Shown: positions 1 through 5,850, counted from the stretch's first letter. The stretch: 7,223 nt of DNA from Chloroflexota bacterium (GCA_022561355.1 JADFRJ010000116.1:1-7223), one strand, 5' to 3'. Notes: generated by a model from the letters alone, not told the origin. Program-made: numbers and translations.

Positions 1-807
1 ATATTCCGGCGGTTTGCGCGCGAACCCAACGCCGGAAGGGGTGCCGGTCATCAGCAGATCGCCGGGCTCCAGCGTCATGCCCTGTGAGAGCGTTGAGATG
101 AGCCGAGCAACGCCGAACAGCATGTCCCCGGTCCAGGCGTCCTGCTTCGTCTCGCCGTTGACGCTCAGCGATAGCCGTACGTCCTGCGGATCGGTTAGTT
201 CGTCGCTCGTCACGATCCACGGGCCCAGCGGACAGAAGCCGTCCAGCCCCTTGCCCTTGTACCACTGCTGGTGACGCCGCTGCAGATCACGCGCCGTGAC
301 GTCGTTGCCCACGGTGTATCCGAAGACGTGCTCCAGCGCCTGCTCTTCGTCGATGTTCAGGCCTGCCCGGCCGATCACGACCACCAGCTCCACCTCCCAA
401 TCGATGCGCCGGGAGACGTGGGGATGCCAGGGGATCGGCTCCTCGGGGCCGATCACGGTGGTCGGAGGCTTGGTGAAGTACACAGGATCTTCGGGCAGGC
501 CGTCCGTGACGGCGGACTCGGCCGCATGATCGGCGTAGTTCAGCCCTACACAGACCAGGTTTCTGGCGGGCCGCGGGATCGGCGCGAGCAGCCTTACGCT
601 ATCCAGGGGAGCCGAATGGCGTTCTCGCGCTGTCCTGTCTCCTGACACGCCTCTGACGCGCTCTACCGCCCCTGAGCCCTCCTCGATGAGCGCCAGCATG
701 GTTTCAGGCAGCTCGCCATCTGAGGCGTCCGCGAGGTCGATGACCGCATCTTCGACAAGCAAGCCGAGTCGAGCCTGACGATCGCGTTCGTACGTCAGCA
801 GCCGCAT
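1..807 (-). CDS. Fumarylacetoacetate hydrolase (FAH) family protein, C-terminus cut by window edge
   Basis: This frame stays open for 269 codons from ATG 807 to base 1, and FAH-family enzymes are usually about 280-300 residues, so only a short C-terminal tail is missing. The fold's hallmarks are visible. The metal-binding acidic triad is E138 and E140 (in RIDWEVELVVVIG) and D169 (in GYTVGNDVTARD). A KGKGLDGFCPLGPW stretch lies at 184-197 and the GDLLMTGTPSGVGFA signature at 249-263. The first 75 residues look like the small N-terminal domain common in this family. Members are cytosolic, Mg/Mn-dependent hydrolases, isomerases, decarboxylases or hydratases acting on 2-oxo acids from aromatic catabolism, acylpyruvates or oxaloacetate. 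The sequence alone does not fix the substrate. The start follows the TGA of the upstream GAF gene by one base, so translational coupling in the crp-GAF-FAH operon is likely. No separate Shine-Dalgarno is needed or obvious. Confidence 0.93.
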   Translation of the reverse strand, partial: MRLLTYERDRQARLGLLVEDAVIDLADASDGELPETMLALIEEGSGAVERVRGVSGDRTARERHSAPLDSVRLLAPIPRPARNLVCVGLNYADHAAESAVTDGLPEDPVYFTKPPTTVIGPEEPIPWHPHVSRRIDWEVELVVVIGRAGLNIDEEQALEHVFGYTVGNDVTARDLQRRHQQWYKGKGLDGFCPLGPWIVTSDELTDPQDVRLSLSVNGETKQDAWTGDMLFGVARLISTLSQGMTLEPGDLLMTGTPSGVGFARKPPEY

Positions 808-808
808 C

Positions 809-1366
809 TCAGTACCAGGACGCGCCGATCACGCCGCCGGCATGTCGCGCCAGCACCTTGAGGGTCGCTTCGTCCCTATCCTGGAACGGCGCGCCTCCGT
901 CCCGGTCGGTCACATAGAGGGCGCCGCGAAGCTGCCCAGCGACGTCGAGCGGGACGCCCAGCAGCGTCTTCATGGCTGGGTGCTTCGGCGGAAATCCGAA
1001 CGTCTTCGCATGCTTGGAGACGTCGTCGATGCGGACCGGATGGCCGTCCTTTCGCATCGTTCCCAGCGCTCCGTGTCCCAGAGGCGCCGACTTGAGCTTT
1101 CGCTCTTGTTCCGCGGAGAGTCCGCTCACCACGAATCCCTCGACGTTGTCGTTGTCATCGATCACGACGATCGCGCTGTAGCGAGCGCTCGTCAACTCTC
1201 TCGCCAGCTCCGTGACCTGCTGGAGAGCGGCTAGCGGCTTCTTCGTTGCGATCGGCGTCTCCGCGCGTGCGAGGCCTCGAAGCGCCGCTGCTTCCGGATC
1301 GCGCCACATAGGTGCCGATTGGATCATCGCGAGCCCAGCATACCCGCAGCTGTAGCGGCACGCCAC
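809..1366 (-). CDS. Stand-alone GAF-domain protein resembling the haem-binding GAF of DosS/DevS
   Basis: The protein has 185 residues. A short helical N-terminus (about 20-58) precedes one GAF domain (about 59-182). The blocks GHGALGTMRKDGHPVRIDDV (98-116 region), GFPPKHPAMKTLLGVP (124-139), GALYVTDRDGG (148-158) and FQDRDEATLKVLARHAG (161-177) are in the order and spacing of the GAF-A domain of the mycobacterial redox/NO/CO sensors DosS and DevS. In those kinases, as I recall, the proximal haem histidine lies in the GFPPxHP segment, which makes H129 the candidate ligand here. There is no histidine kinase, GGDEF or output domain, so the protein would be a sensor or ligand-binding subunit acting through a partner. 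The adjacent Crp/Fnr regulator is the obvious candidate. The start is uncertain. The longest frame uses GTG 1366, 16 nt after the crp stop, while ATG 1327 (residue 14) and ATG 1309 (residue 20) are alternatives. None has a good Shine-Dalgarno. Haem binding is an inference. Confidence 0.9.
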   Translation of the reverse strand: MACRYSCGYAGLAMIQSAPMWRDPEAAALRGLARAETPIATKKPLAALQQVTELARELTSARYSAIVVIDDNDNVEGFVVSGLSAEQERKLKSAPLGHGALGTMRKDGHPVRIDDVSKHAKTFGFPPKHPAMKTLLGVPLDVAGQLRGALYVTDRDGGAPFQDRDEATLKVLARHAGGVIGASWY

Positions 1367-1382
1367 CCGCTGTAGTTGCGGG

Positions 1383-2063
1383 CTAACCGAATGTGCGTAG
1401 CGCGTCCGCGTCCCGCAAGGTGATAGCGCCCCGGCTCAGCGCAATCCAGCCATTGCGCGCGAATCGGTTGAGCTGCTTGTTGACGCTCTCGCGGCTCACG
1501 CCCAGCATCGACGCCAACTCCGCCTGCGTGATCCTGATCTGGAAGCCGGACGGCTCGTTGCCGTCTTGCTGTACCGAGGCAACGTCCAGCAATCGCTTCG
1601 CCAGACGCTGCGGCAGATCGAGAAACGCGAAGTCTGCCAGCGCTGCGTCCGTCCGGCGCACACGCAGGCTCAGCGTCTCCAGGAGAGCGAACGCGGCCTT
1701 GGGGCGTTCTGAGAGCCACCGCGTGAAGTCTTCGCGGCGCACAACCAACGTCTTCGTGTTCCCGGAAGCGATAGCGCTCGCGGAGCGCGGCTTCCCGTCC
1801 AGCAGCGCAAGTTCGCCGACGCACTCGCCAGGGCCCAGCAGCGCGACCGTCGCCTCCTCGCCCTTGGGCGAGGCGACGACGATCCGTACGCCGCCCTCGA
1901 TCACGATGTGCAGCGCGTCGCCGGGGTCGCCTTCGTGGAAGATCGCGGTTCCGTTCGTGTAATCGTGGACGTGCCCTTTGGACGCGAGCGCTCGTAGCTC
2001 TTCCTCGGGCAATCTCGCAAGCAGCGGCACATCGCGGATCAGATCTTCATGCCGATGGTTCAT
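1383..2063 (-). CDS. Crp/Fnr-family transcriptional regulator
   Basis: The protein has 226 residues from ATG 2063. An N-terminal cyclic-nucleotide-binding beta-roll (about 8-125) leads into a dimerisation helix (about 125-146) and a C-terminal winged HTH (about 150-226). The phosphate-binding cassette holds G83-E84 and R93-S94, matching E. coli CRP G71-E72 and R82-S83. T138 aligns with CRP T127, but the position of S128 is D139. A cAMP-like ligand is therefore plausible, though not proven. The only cysteine is C81, so this is not an Fe-S FNR. The recognition helix reads GVSRESVNKQL (188-198). R191 and E192 align with the TGTGA-reading R180 and E181 of CRP, and K196 replaces R185. An upstream ATG at 2135 would add 24 residues, but the family normally begins near residue 1 as chosen here. 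A promoter ends 6 nt before ATG 2063, which suggests a leaderless mRNA. The gene heads the operon with the GAF and FAH genes. Confidence 0.93.
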   Translation of the reverse strand: MNHRHEDLIRDVPLLARLPEEELRALASKGHVHDYTNGTAIFHEGDPGDALHIVIEGGVRIVVASPKGEEATVALLGPGECVGELALLDGKPRSASAIASGNTKTLVVRREDFTRWLSERPKAAFALLETLSLRVRRTDAALADFAFLDLPQRLAKRLLDVASVQQDGNEPSGFQIRITQAELASMLGVSRESVNKQLNRFARNGWIALSRGAITLRDADALRTFG

Positions 2064-2069
2064 ACGCAC

Positions 2070-2098
2070 ATTGTCGCGTGTTCGCCCCCATATGTGAA
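2070..2098 (-). promoter_or_regulatory. Candidate promoter of the crp-GAF-FAH operon
   Basis: On the minus strand TTCACA (2098-2093, 5/6 to the -35 consensus) is followed after exactly 17 nt by GACAAT (2075-2070, 4/6 to the -10 consensus). Transcription would start about 7 nt further on, at or next to the A of ATG 2063. This would give a leaderless message and fits the lack of a Shine-Dalgarno before that codon. Seen by eye only; -10 boxes of this quality also occur by chance. Confidence 0.5.
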
Positions 2099-2108
2099 GC
2101 GCTTCATA
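2093..2108. promoter_or_regulatory. Candidate Crp/Fnr operator, TGTGA-N6-TCATA
   Basis: The plus strand reads TGTGAAGCGCTTCATA. This is a CRP-type half site TGTGA, a 6-nt spacer, and TCATA (4/5 to TCACA). Its core TGAAGCGCTTCA (2095-2106) is a perfect 12-bp palindrome. It overlaps the -35 box of the regulator's promoter and is centred about 37 bp upstream of the predicted start, which favours negative autoregulation or class-II-like contact. It also lies about 48 bp upstream of the divergent small gene's ATG and could serve both directions. The regulator's recognition residues R191, E192 and K196 suit such a site. Confidence 0.55.
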
Positions 2109-2142
2109 GAGACAGAGCCGCTGCACAGCTAGCATGCTATTG

Positions 2143-2148
2143 AAGGAG
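2143..2148 (+). promoter_or_regulatory. Shine-Dalgarno of the divergent small gene
   Basis: AAGGAG lies 7 nt before ATG 2156 and is the best ribosome binding site in the left half of the window. It is the main reason to believe the short frame downstream is translated. Confidence 0.65.
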
Positions 2149-2155
2149 AACAGTC

Positions 2156-2329
2156 ATGGTAAGCGAAGAACTAGTGATCGCGGTGATGAGGGAGGTCGAG
2201 CGGGAGGCAGCTAAATCCCGCCGCTCCGAGAAAGCGTTGGAACAGGCCGTACGTCCCCGCAGCGGCCAGTTCGCTCGGAGCATCCGTTACCTGCCGCTCC
2301 CTTCCTTCAAAACAGCATCGGCCTCGTAG
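2156..2329 (+). CDS. Small protein of 57 residues, unknown function
   Basis: A complete short frame runs from ATG 2156 to TAG 2327-2329 and is preceded by AAGGAG at ideal spacing. The N-terminal half (about residues 3-31) is highly charged and probably helical (start MVSEELVIAVMREVE, then KSRRSEKALEQ). The C-terminal half is basic, with SIRYLPLP at 42-49. There is no signal peptide, membrane segment, cysteine or metal motif. I do not recognise the family. It is divergent from the Crp/Fnr gene and shares the intergenic region that carries the TGTGA-N6-TCATA site, so it may belong to the same regulon. A strong hairpin begins 24 nt after its stop, consistent with a monocistronic unit. Alternatives are a translated leader for the mch-mcd operon or a chance frame with a fortuitous ribosome binding site. 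Confidence 0.55.
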   Translation: MVSEELVIAVMREVEREAAKSRRSEKALEQAVRPRSGQFARSIRYLPLPSFKTASAS

Positions 2330-2352
2330 CCAACGCGCTACGGCCAATGTTC

Positions 2353-2410
2353 GCCGCCCGGCCCTCGTAAGGAGCGCAATCCCGCCGCATTCCTTACGGA
2401 GCCGGGCGGC
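2353..2410 (+). repeat. Large inverted repeat / hairpin, possible terminator of the small gene
   Basis: GCCGCCCGGC (2353-2362) pairs perfectly with GCCGGGCGGC (2401-2410). Inside it CGTAAGGA (2366-2373) pairs with TCCTTACG (2391-2398), with a small internal bulge between the two helices and a 17-nt loop. That gives about 18 base pairs in two perfect runs. Only TTT follows on the plus strand, so as an intrinsic terminator it is weak. It may instead stabilise the 3' end of the small gene's message or act in a leader structure. It starts 24 nt after the small gene's stop. Confidence 0.6.
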
Positions 2411-2436
2411 TTTGCACGAAGCCGCACCGGGCGGCT
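2402..2436 (+). repeat. Overlapping alternative stem-loops with a direct repeat
   Basis: CCGGGCGGCT occurs twice, at 2402-2411 and 2427-2436. GCGGCTT (2406-2412) can pair with AAGCCGC (2419-2425). The latter can instead pair, through AGCCGC (2420-2425), with GCGGCT (2431-2436). The first of these stems excludes the large hairpin ending at 2410, and the second permits it. These are mutually exclusive 1:2, 2:3 and 3:4 pairings in the order seen in attenuators. No U-run follows, so the functional reading is speculative. Confidence 0.4.
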
Positions 2437-2471
2437 CTTCGTCCACCTTCCGCCAACATCCAGGCTTCGGG

Positions 2472-2477
2472 TACAAT
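2472..2477 (+). promoter_or_regulatory. Candidate -10 box for the mch-mcd operon
   Basis: TACAAT (5/6 to consensus) lies 32 nt before ATG 2510. No convincing -35 hexamer stands 16-18 nt upstream. Initiation near 2484 would leave a leader of about 25 nt without a clear Shine-Dalgarno. Confidence 0.4.
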
Positions 2478-2509
2478 CGCCCTGCGGCTTCTGACCGCAT
2501 TCAGTGACG

Positions 2510-3610
2510 ATGGCTTCAAAAACAACCGAAGGCAACTTCTTCGAGGACTTCGCCACGGGCCAGGTCTTCCAACACGCCATCCCGCGGACGGTGACGGAGG
2601 GGGACGTCGCCCTCTACATCGCCCTCACCGGCGACCGGCGGCCGCTCAACTGCTCGTCCGAGTTCGCCCGCTCTCTGGGCTTCGATCGGGCGCCTGTCCA
2701 CGATATGCTCGTCTTCCACATCGTGTTCGGCCGCGCCGTGCCGGACGTCTCGCTCAACTCTCCGGCGAACCTGGGGTACGCCGACGTTCGCTTCCTGGAG
2801 CCCGTCTTCGCCGGCGATACGCTCCGCGCCGAGACGAAGGTGCTGGGCCGTCGCGAGACGTCCCGCGATGACGTGGGCATCGTCTGGGTCCACACGACGG
2901 GATTCAACCAACGGGACGAGGTGGTCCTGCAGTTCTATCGCTGGGCGATGGTGAACAAGCGCGATCCTAAGGCGAATTCAGACGCCGACGACGCGCCGGA
3001 TCTGCCATCGCAGGTAGCCGTGGAAGACCTCTCAATACCCAAGCAGCTAGACCTCGCCAAGTTCGATCCCGTAGCGACCGGCGGAAACGCGTTCTGGGAG
3101 GACTACGAACCCGGCGAACGCATCGCCCATCCGCAGGGCATCACGATGGAGAACGCCGAACATCAGATGGCTACGCGCCTCTACCAGAACACCGCGCGCG
3201 TCCACTTCAACCAGCATCTGCAGAAGGACTCGCGCCTCGGCACCCGCATCATCTACGGCGGCCACATTATCTCGATCTCGCATGCCAGCTCCTACGACGG
3301 CCTGGAGAACGCGATCCGCATCCTGGCGTTCAACGCCGGCGCCCACGCCAACCCGACCGTCGCCGGCGACACGCTCTACGCCTGGACCGACGTGCTGGAG
3401 CGCATCGACCTCGGCCGGCCCGACGCCGGCGCCCTGCGGCTCCGCCTCGTCGGCGTGAAGAACCTCGATCCCCGCCAGGAACCGATCGATCTCAAAGTGA
3501 CGGATGAGGAGCGCGGGCGCGAGCAATACCACCCAAACGTCGTGCTCGACCTCGACTACACTGTCCTCATGCCAAAGCGGCCCATCCGAAAGGCTCAGGG
3601 CAAGCCATGA
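2510..3610 (+). CDS. mch: Mesaconyl-CoA hydratase (beta-methylmalyl-CoA dehydratase)
   Basis: The protein has 366 residues with two MaoC-like hot-dog halves (about 8-150 and 194-358), as in the mesaconyl-CoA hydratases of the ethylmalonyl-CoA pathway and the Chloroflexus 3-hydroxypropionate bicycle. Recognisable blocks are GNFFEDFATGQVFQHAIPRT (8-27), TEGDVALYIALTGD (29-42), VFGRAVPDVSLNSPANLGYA (72-91), FWEDYEPGERI (195-205), ATRLYQNTARVHFNQH (221-236), RIIYGGHIISIS (246-257), AGDTLYAWTDVL (285-296) and the C-terminal VVLDLDYTVLMPKR (344-357). The enzyme reversibly hydrates mesaconyl-CoA to (2R,3S)-beta-methylmalyl-CoA in the cytosol. I chose ATG 2510 because MASKTTEGNFFED matches the family start. 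GTG 2504, two codons earlier and in frame, is possible. The last codons overlap the next gene by ATGA, so the two are translationally coupled. Pairing with a methylsuccinyl-CoA dehydrogenase favours the ethylmalonyl-CoA role. The loop around 320-340 is shorter or diverged relative to proteobacterial versions as I remember them. Confidence 0.9.
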   Translation: MASKTTEGNFFEDFATGQVFQHAIPRTVTEGDVALYIALTGDRRPLNCSSEFARSLGFDRAPVHDMLVFHIVFGRAVPDVSLNSPANLGYADVRFLEPVFAGDTLRAETKVLGRRETSRDDVGIVWVHTTGFNQRDEVVLQFYRWAMVNKRDPKANSDADDAPDLPSQVAVEDLSIPKQLDLAKFDPVATGGNAFWEDYEPGERIAHPQGITMENAEHQMATRLYQNTARVHFNQHLQKDSRLGTRIIYGGHIISISHASSYDGLENAIRILAFNAGAHANPTVAGDTLYAWTDVLERIDLGRPDAGALRLRLVGVKNLDPRQEPIDLKVTDEERGREQYHPNVVLDLDYTVLMPKRPIRKAQGKP

Positions 3611-5247
3611 CCGCCGAATTGACTGAGCAGGAAACACTCGCGGCAGCACGCACGCTCGTCGACGCCGCGCAGGAAGCCGTCGCTACGGCGATCACCGCCG
3701 CGGCAGAGCTGACCGACGGCGGCAAGGCTATCGACGACCACCAGGTACACGCGGAACGCGTCGCGCAGCTCGCCACGTTCGCGCGCGCCGCTGAGGAGTT
3801 GGTCGCTTATTGCGAACGTCAGGCCGCAGCCAGAGGTGACGCCGTTGCCGAGGCGCAGGCGCTAGCGTTCGCGGCCGAGGTCATCCACAAGCTACGCGCG
3901 GACAACGAAGCGGCGCCGGAGCTGCTGGCGCTCGGCGCCAGCCTCGACGACGCTGCGCTCCTCGAGCTGATGCGCCTGGGCATCAGCGACGCCCACGTGA
4001 CCGCGCTCGGCGCGAACGTCCTGGAAGCGCGCGGCGCCCACGCGACCGTGCTCGAGGACCAGATCGCGTCGATGACGCGCGACCAGTTCCGCACGTTCGC
4101 CAGGACCGAGATCGTCCCCATCGCGCAGGAGATGCACCGCGAGGACCATCTTGTGCCGGAGGAGCTGATCCGCAAGATGGCTGACCTCGGCCTGTTTGGC
4201 AGCTCCATTCCGGAGGAGTTCGGCGGCACAGACATGGGCCTGCTCACCATGGTCGTGCTGACGGAGGAGCTATCGGCCGCTTCGCTGGTGGCCGGCAGCC
4301 TGATCACGCGCTCGGAAATCCTCACGCGCGCGCTGGCACAAGGCGGCACTGATGAGCAGCGCCAAGCCTGGCTGCCACGCATCGCCACCGGCGAACTGAT
4401 CGTCGGCATCTGCGTCACGGAGCCGGACATCGGCTCCGATGTCGCGTCCGTGCAGTGCAAGGCGACTCGAGGCGAGCTAGACAGCGAGCGGGGCTGGTTG
4501 ATCGACGGCGCGAAGGCCTGGGCCACGTTCGCGGGCCGGGCCAACATCCTGGCGCTGCTCGCCCGCACGGACCCGGACGAGCCCGGCGCGCGCGGCCTCT
4601 CGCTCTTTATCGTGCCGAAGGACCCGCACCTGGGCCACAGCTTCGTGCAGGAGCAGGCCGGCGGTGGCTCGATCACGGGCAACGCGAACCCGACGCCGGG
4701 CTATCGCGGCATGCACTCGTTCACGCTGGCATTCGACCGCTACTTCGTGCCTGAAGCGAACCTGGTCGGCGGCGAGGCCGGCCTAGGCCGCGGCTTCTAC
4801 CTGCAGATGGGCGGCTTCGCGGCAGGACGCCTGCAGACAGGCGGCCGCGCGACAGGCGTCGGCCAAGCCTCGCTGGAGAAGGCCTGCCAGTACGCGCTGG
4901 ACCGCCGCCAGTTCGACCGGCCGATCGCCGAGTACCAGCTCACCCAGCACAAGATCGGGCGCATGTCGACGCACGTCGCGGCGGGCCGGCACCTCACCTA
5001 CGCGGCGGCGCTCGAGATGCAGGAAGACGAGCGGGCGGCCGTGCTGCCTGCGATGGCGAAGCTCTTCGCGTCCGACGTGGCGGTCTGGGTCAGCCAGGAA
5101 GCGCAACTGATCCACGGCGGCTGGGGCTACTCGGAAGAGGACCCCGTCGCCCGCTACGTCGTCGACGCCCTCGTGCTGCCGATCTTCGAGGGCGTGAAGC
5201 CCATCCTGGAACTGAAGATCATCGCCCGCCAGTTGCTGGCGGAGTAA
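3607..5247 (+). CDS. mcd: (2S)-Methylsuccinyl-CoA dehydrogenase, acyl-CoA dehydrogenase family
   Basis: The protein has 546 residues. Its Ala-rich, helical N-terminal extension (about 1-150) is absent from ordinary acyl-CoA dehydrogenases (about 380 residues) but typical of the methylsuccinyl-CoA dehydrogenases of the ethylmalonyl-CoA pathway, which are about 550 long. The catalytic core follows. It has the N-terminal helical domain with GLFGSSIPEEFGG (195-207), the FAD/substrate signature GICVTEPDIGSDVAS (267-281), the beta-domain ending near 385, and C-terminal helices with RRQFDRPI (433-440), QLIHGGWGYSEEDP (500-513) and LPIFEGVKPILELKIIARQL (524-543). E528 sits where the catalytic base of many family members lies. 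The expected reaction is FAD-dependent oxidation of (2S)-methylsuccinyl-CoA to mesaconyl-CoA, the substrate of the upstream gene's product, with electrons passed to ETF. ATG 3607 overlaps the preceding stop (ATGA). The assignment to methylsuccinyl-CoA rests on the extension plus the mch neighbour. Another branched acyl-CoA is the alternative. Confidence 0.88.
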   Translation: MTAELTEQETLAAARTLVDAAQEAVATAITAAAELTDGGKAIDDHQVHAERVAQLATFARAAEELVAYCERQAAARGDAVAEAQALAFAAEVIHKLRADNEAAPELLALGASLDDAALLELMRLGISDAHVTALGANVLEARGAHATVLEDQIASMTRDQFRTFARTEIVPIAQEMHREDHLVPEELIRKMADLGLFGSSIPEEFGGTDMGLLTMVVLTEELSAASLVAGSLITRSEILTRALAQGGTDEQRQAWLPRIATGELIVGICVTEPDIGSDVASVQCKATRGELDSERGWLIDGAKAWATFAGRANILALLARTDPDEPGARGLSLFIVPKDPHLGHSFVQEQAGGGSITGNANPTPGYRGMHSFTLAFDRYFVPEANLVGGEAGLGRGFYLQMGGFAAGRLQTGGRATGVGQASLEKACQYALDRRQFDRPIAEYQLTQHKIGRMSTHVAAGRHLTYAAALEMQEDERAAVLPAMAKLFASDVAVWVSQEAQLIHGGWGYSEEDPVARYVVDALVLPIFEGVKPILELKIIARQLLAE

Positions 5248-5291
5248 ACGAACGTAGGTGTACAGTTATGAGACAGTGCGCCGCCCGAGGG

Positions 5292-5320
5292 TTGTAGAAG
5301 CCAGCGAGAGTTATTAGAAT
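5292..5320 (+). promoter_or_regulatory. Candidate promoter of the small-gene cassette
   Basis: TTGTAG (5292-5297, 3/6) and TAGAAT (5315-5320, 5/6) are separated by 17 nt. The predicted start, about 7-8 nt downstream, falls at or within 2 nt of ATG 5329, which would make this a second leaderless candidate in the window. A weak GAGAG at 5322-5326 could otherwise act as a Shine-Dalgarno from an upstream start. It separates this block from mcd, after which I see no terminator hairpin. Confidence 0.4.
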
Positions 5321-5328
5321 CGAGAGTC

Positions 5329-5805
5329 ATGGCGAAGAAGCGACAATCTCAACGCAGAGCCGGCAGCTTGCCAAGCCAAAAGGTTGAAATTGACTTTGTG
5401 CTGCTGGGAGATTTCGCGCAGGCGAGCAATGGCAAGCTCACTGTGGTTGGCGCCGGCTGGAACATCTGGAACACGCCGAAGTACCCTAACGATTTGCCGT
5501 TCGGACTAGGAATTGGTTTCCTCGTTCCTTGGAACGAGACAAACAGGAAGCATAAGTTCACATTCAAGATCGCCGCCAGCGAAGGAGACACGCTGGTTGA
5601 AGGTGGCGGTGAGTTTGAAATCGGCCGCAAGACTGGTATCCCGCCAGGCATGATTCAGCGAGTGGTCATAGGCCTCTCAGGTCAGCTGAAAATAGAATCT
5701 TCAGGTACCTACGAGATCCTCGTGACTTGCGCCGGCCAAAGGAAAACTGTTACTTTCGAGGCCCTGCCGGTTCAGCTTCCGCAACTGTCTGTCGGTCAGC
5801 AATAG
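5329..5805 (+). CDS. Hypothetical protein, DUF6941-like beta-sandwich
   Basis: The protein has 158 residues. A basic, disordered N-terminus (MAKKRQSQRRAG) precedes one domain of about 125 residues. The pattern is a beta strand followed by a short linker, IDFVLLGDFAQASNGKLTVV (21-40), then an aromatic segment (GWNIWNTPKYP, 43-53), a strand with FGLGIGF (58-64), KHKFTFKIAAS (74-84), an IPPGMIQRVV turn (104-113) and GTYEILVTCAGQ (126-137) before a proline-rich tail. This order (VLLxDYA...GKLxVxG...FP...long beta strands...GxYxFxIxVDG) is what I associate with DUF6941 proteins, whose function is not known. It has no signal peptide or membrane segment and is probably cytosolic. ATG 5329 is the only reasonable start. 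It lies 81 nt after mcd in a stretch of lower GC than the metabolic genes, and 59 nt before the next gene, with which it may be co-transcribed. Confidence 0.75.
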   Translation: MAKKRQSQRRAGSLPSQKVEIDFVLLGDFAQASNGKLTVVGAGWNIWNTPKYPNDLPFGLGIGFLVPWNETNRKHKFTFKIAASEGDTLVEGGGEFEIGRKTGIPPGMIQRVVIGLSGQLKIESSGTYEILVTCAGQRKTVTFEALPVQLPQLSVGQQ

Positions 5806-5850
5806 ATCGTGACAGCGGAAGCCGACAATAGACACATGCTAATATCAGTC

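Noticed and set aside
14..645. Plus-strand open frames opposite the FAH gene
   Set aside because: The minus frame is open across all 807 bases and carries every FAH signature, so the plus frames are shadows.
1393..1962. Plus-strand open frame of 189 codons opposite the Crp/Fnr gene
   Set aside because: It is an antisense shadow with Ser/Arg-rich sequence. The minus frame has a full cyclic-nucleotide domain and HTH.
2063..2135. Longer Crp/Fnr protein starting at ATG 2135
   Set aside because: The 24 added residues do not resemble the family, would be encoded across the operator and promoter, and have no Shine-Dalgarno. ATG 2063 fits the usual N-terminus.
2353..2450. T-box riboswitch ahead of mch (structured leader with a CGTCC segment)
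   Set aside because: The invariant antiterminator sequence (TGGNACCGCG type) is absent, and the downstream genes are not amino-acid related.
2171..2500. Minus-strand open frame of 109 codons opposite the small gene and hairpin
   Set aside because: It has no ribosome binding site, runs through the long inverted repeat, has Cys/Arg-rich low-likelihood composition, and resembles no family.
3819..4682. Long minus-strand open frame (287 codons) inside mcd
   Set aside because: It is a Ser/Arg/Pro-rich shadow of a GC-rich gene. The plus-strand frame encodes a complete, clearly recognisable acyl-CoA dehydrogenase.
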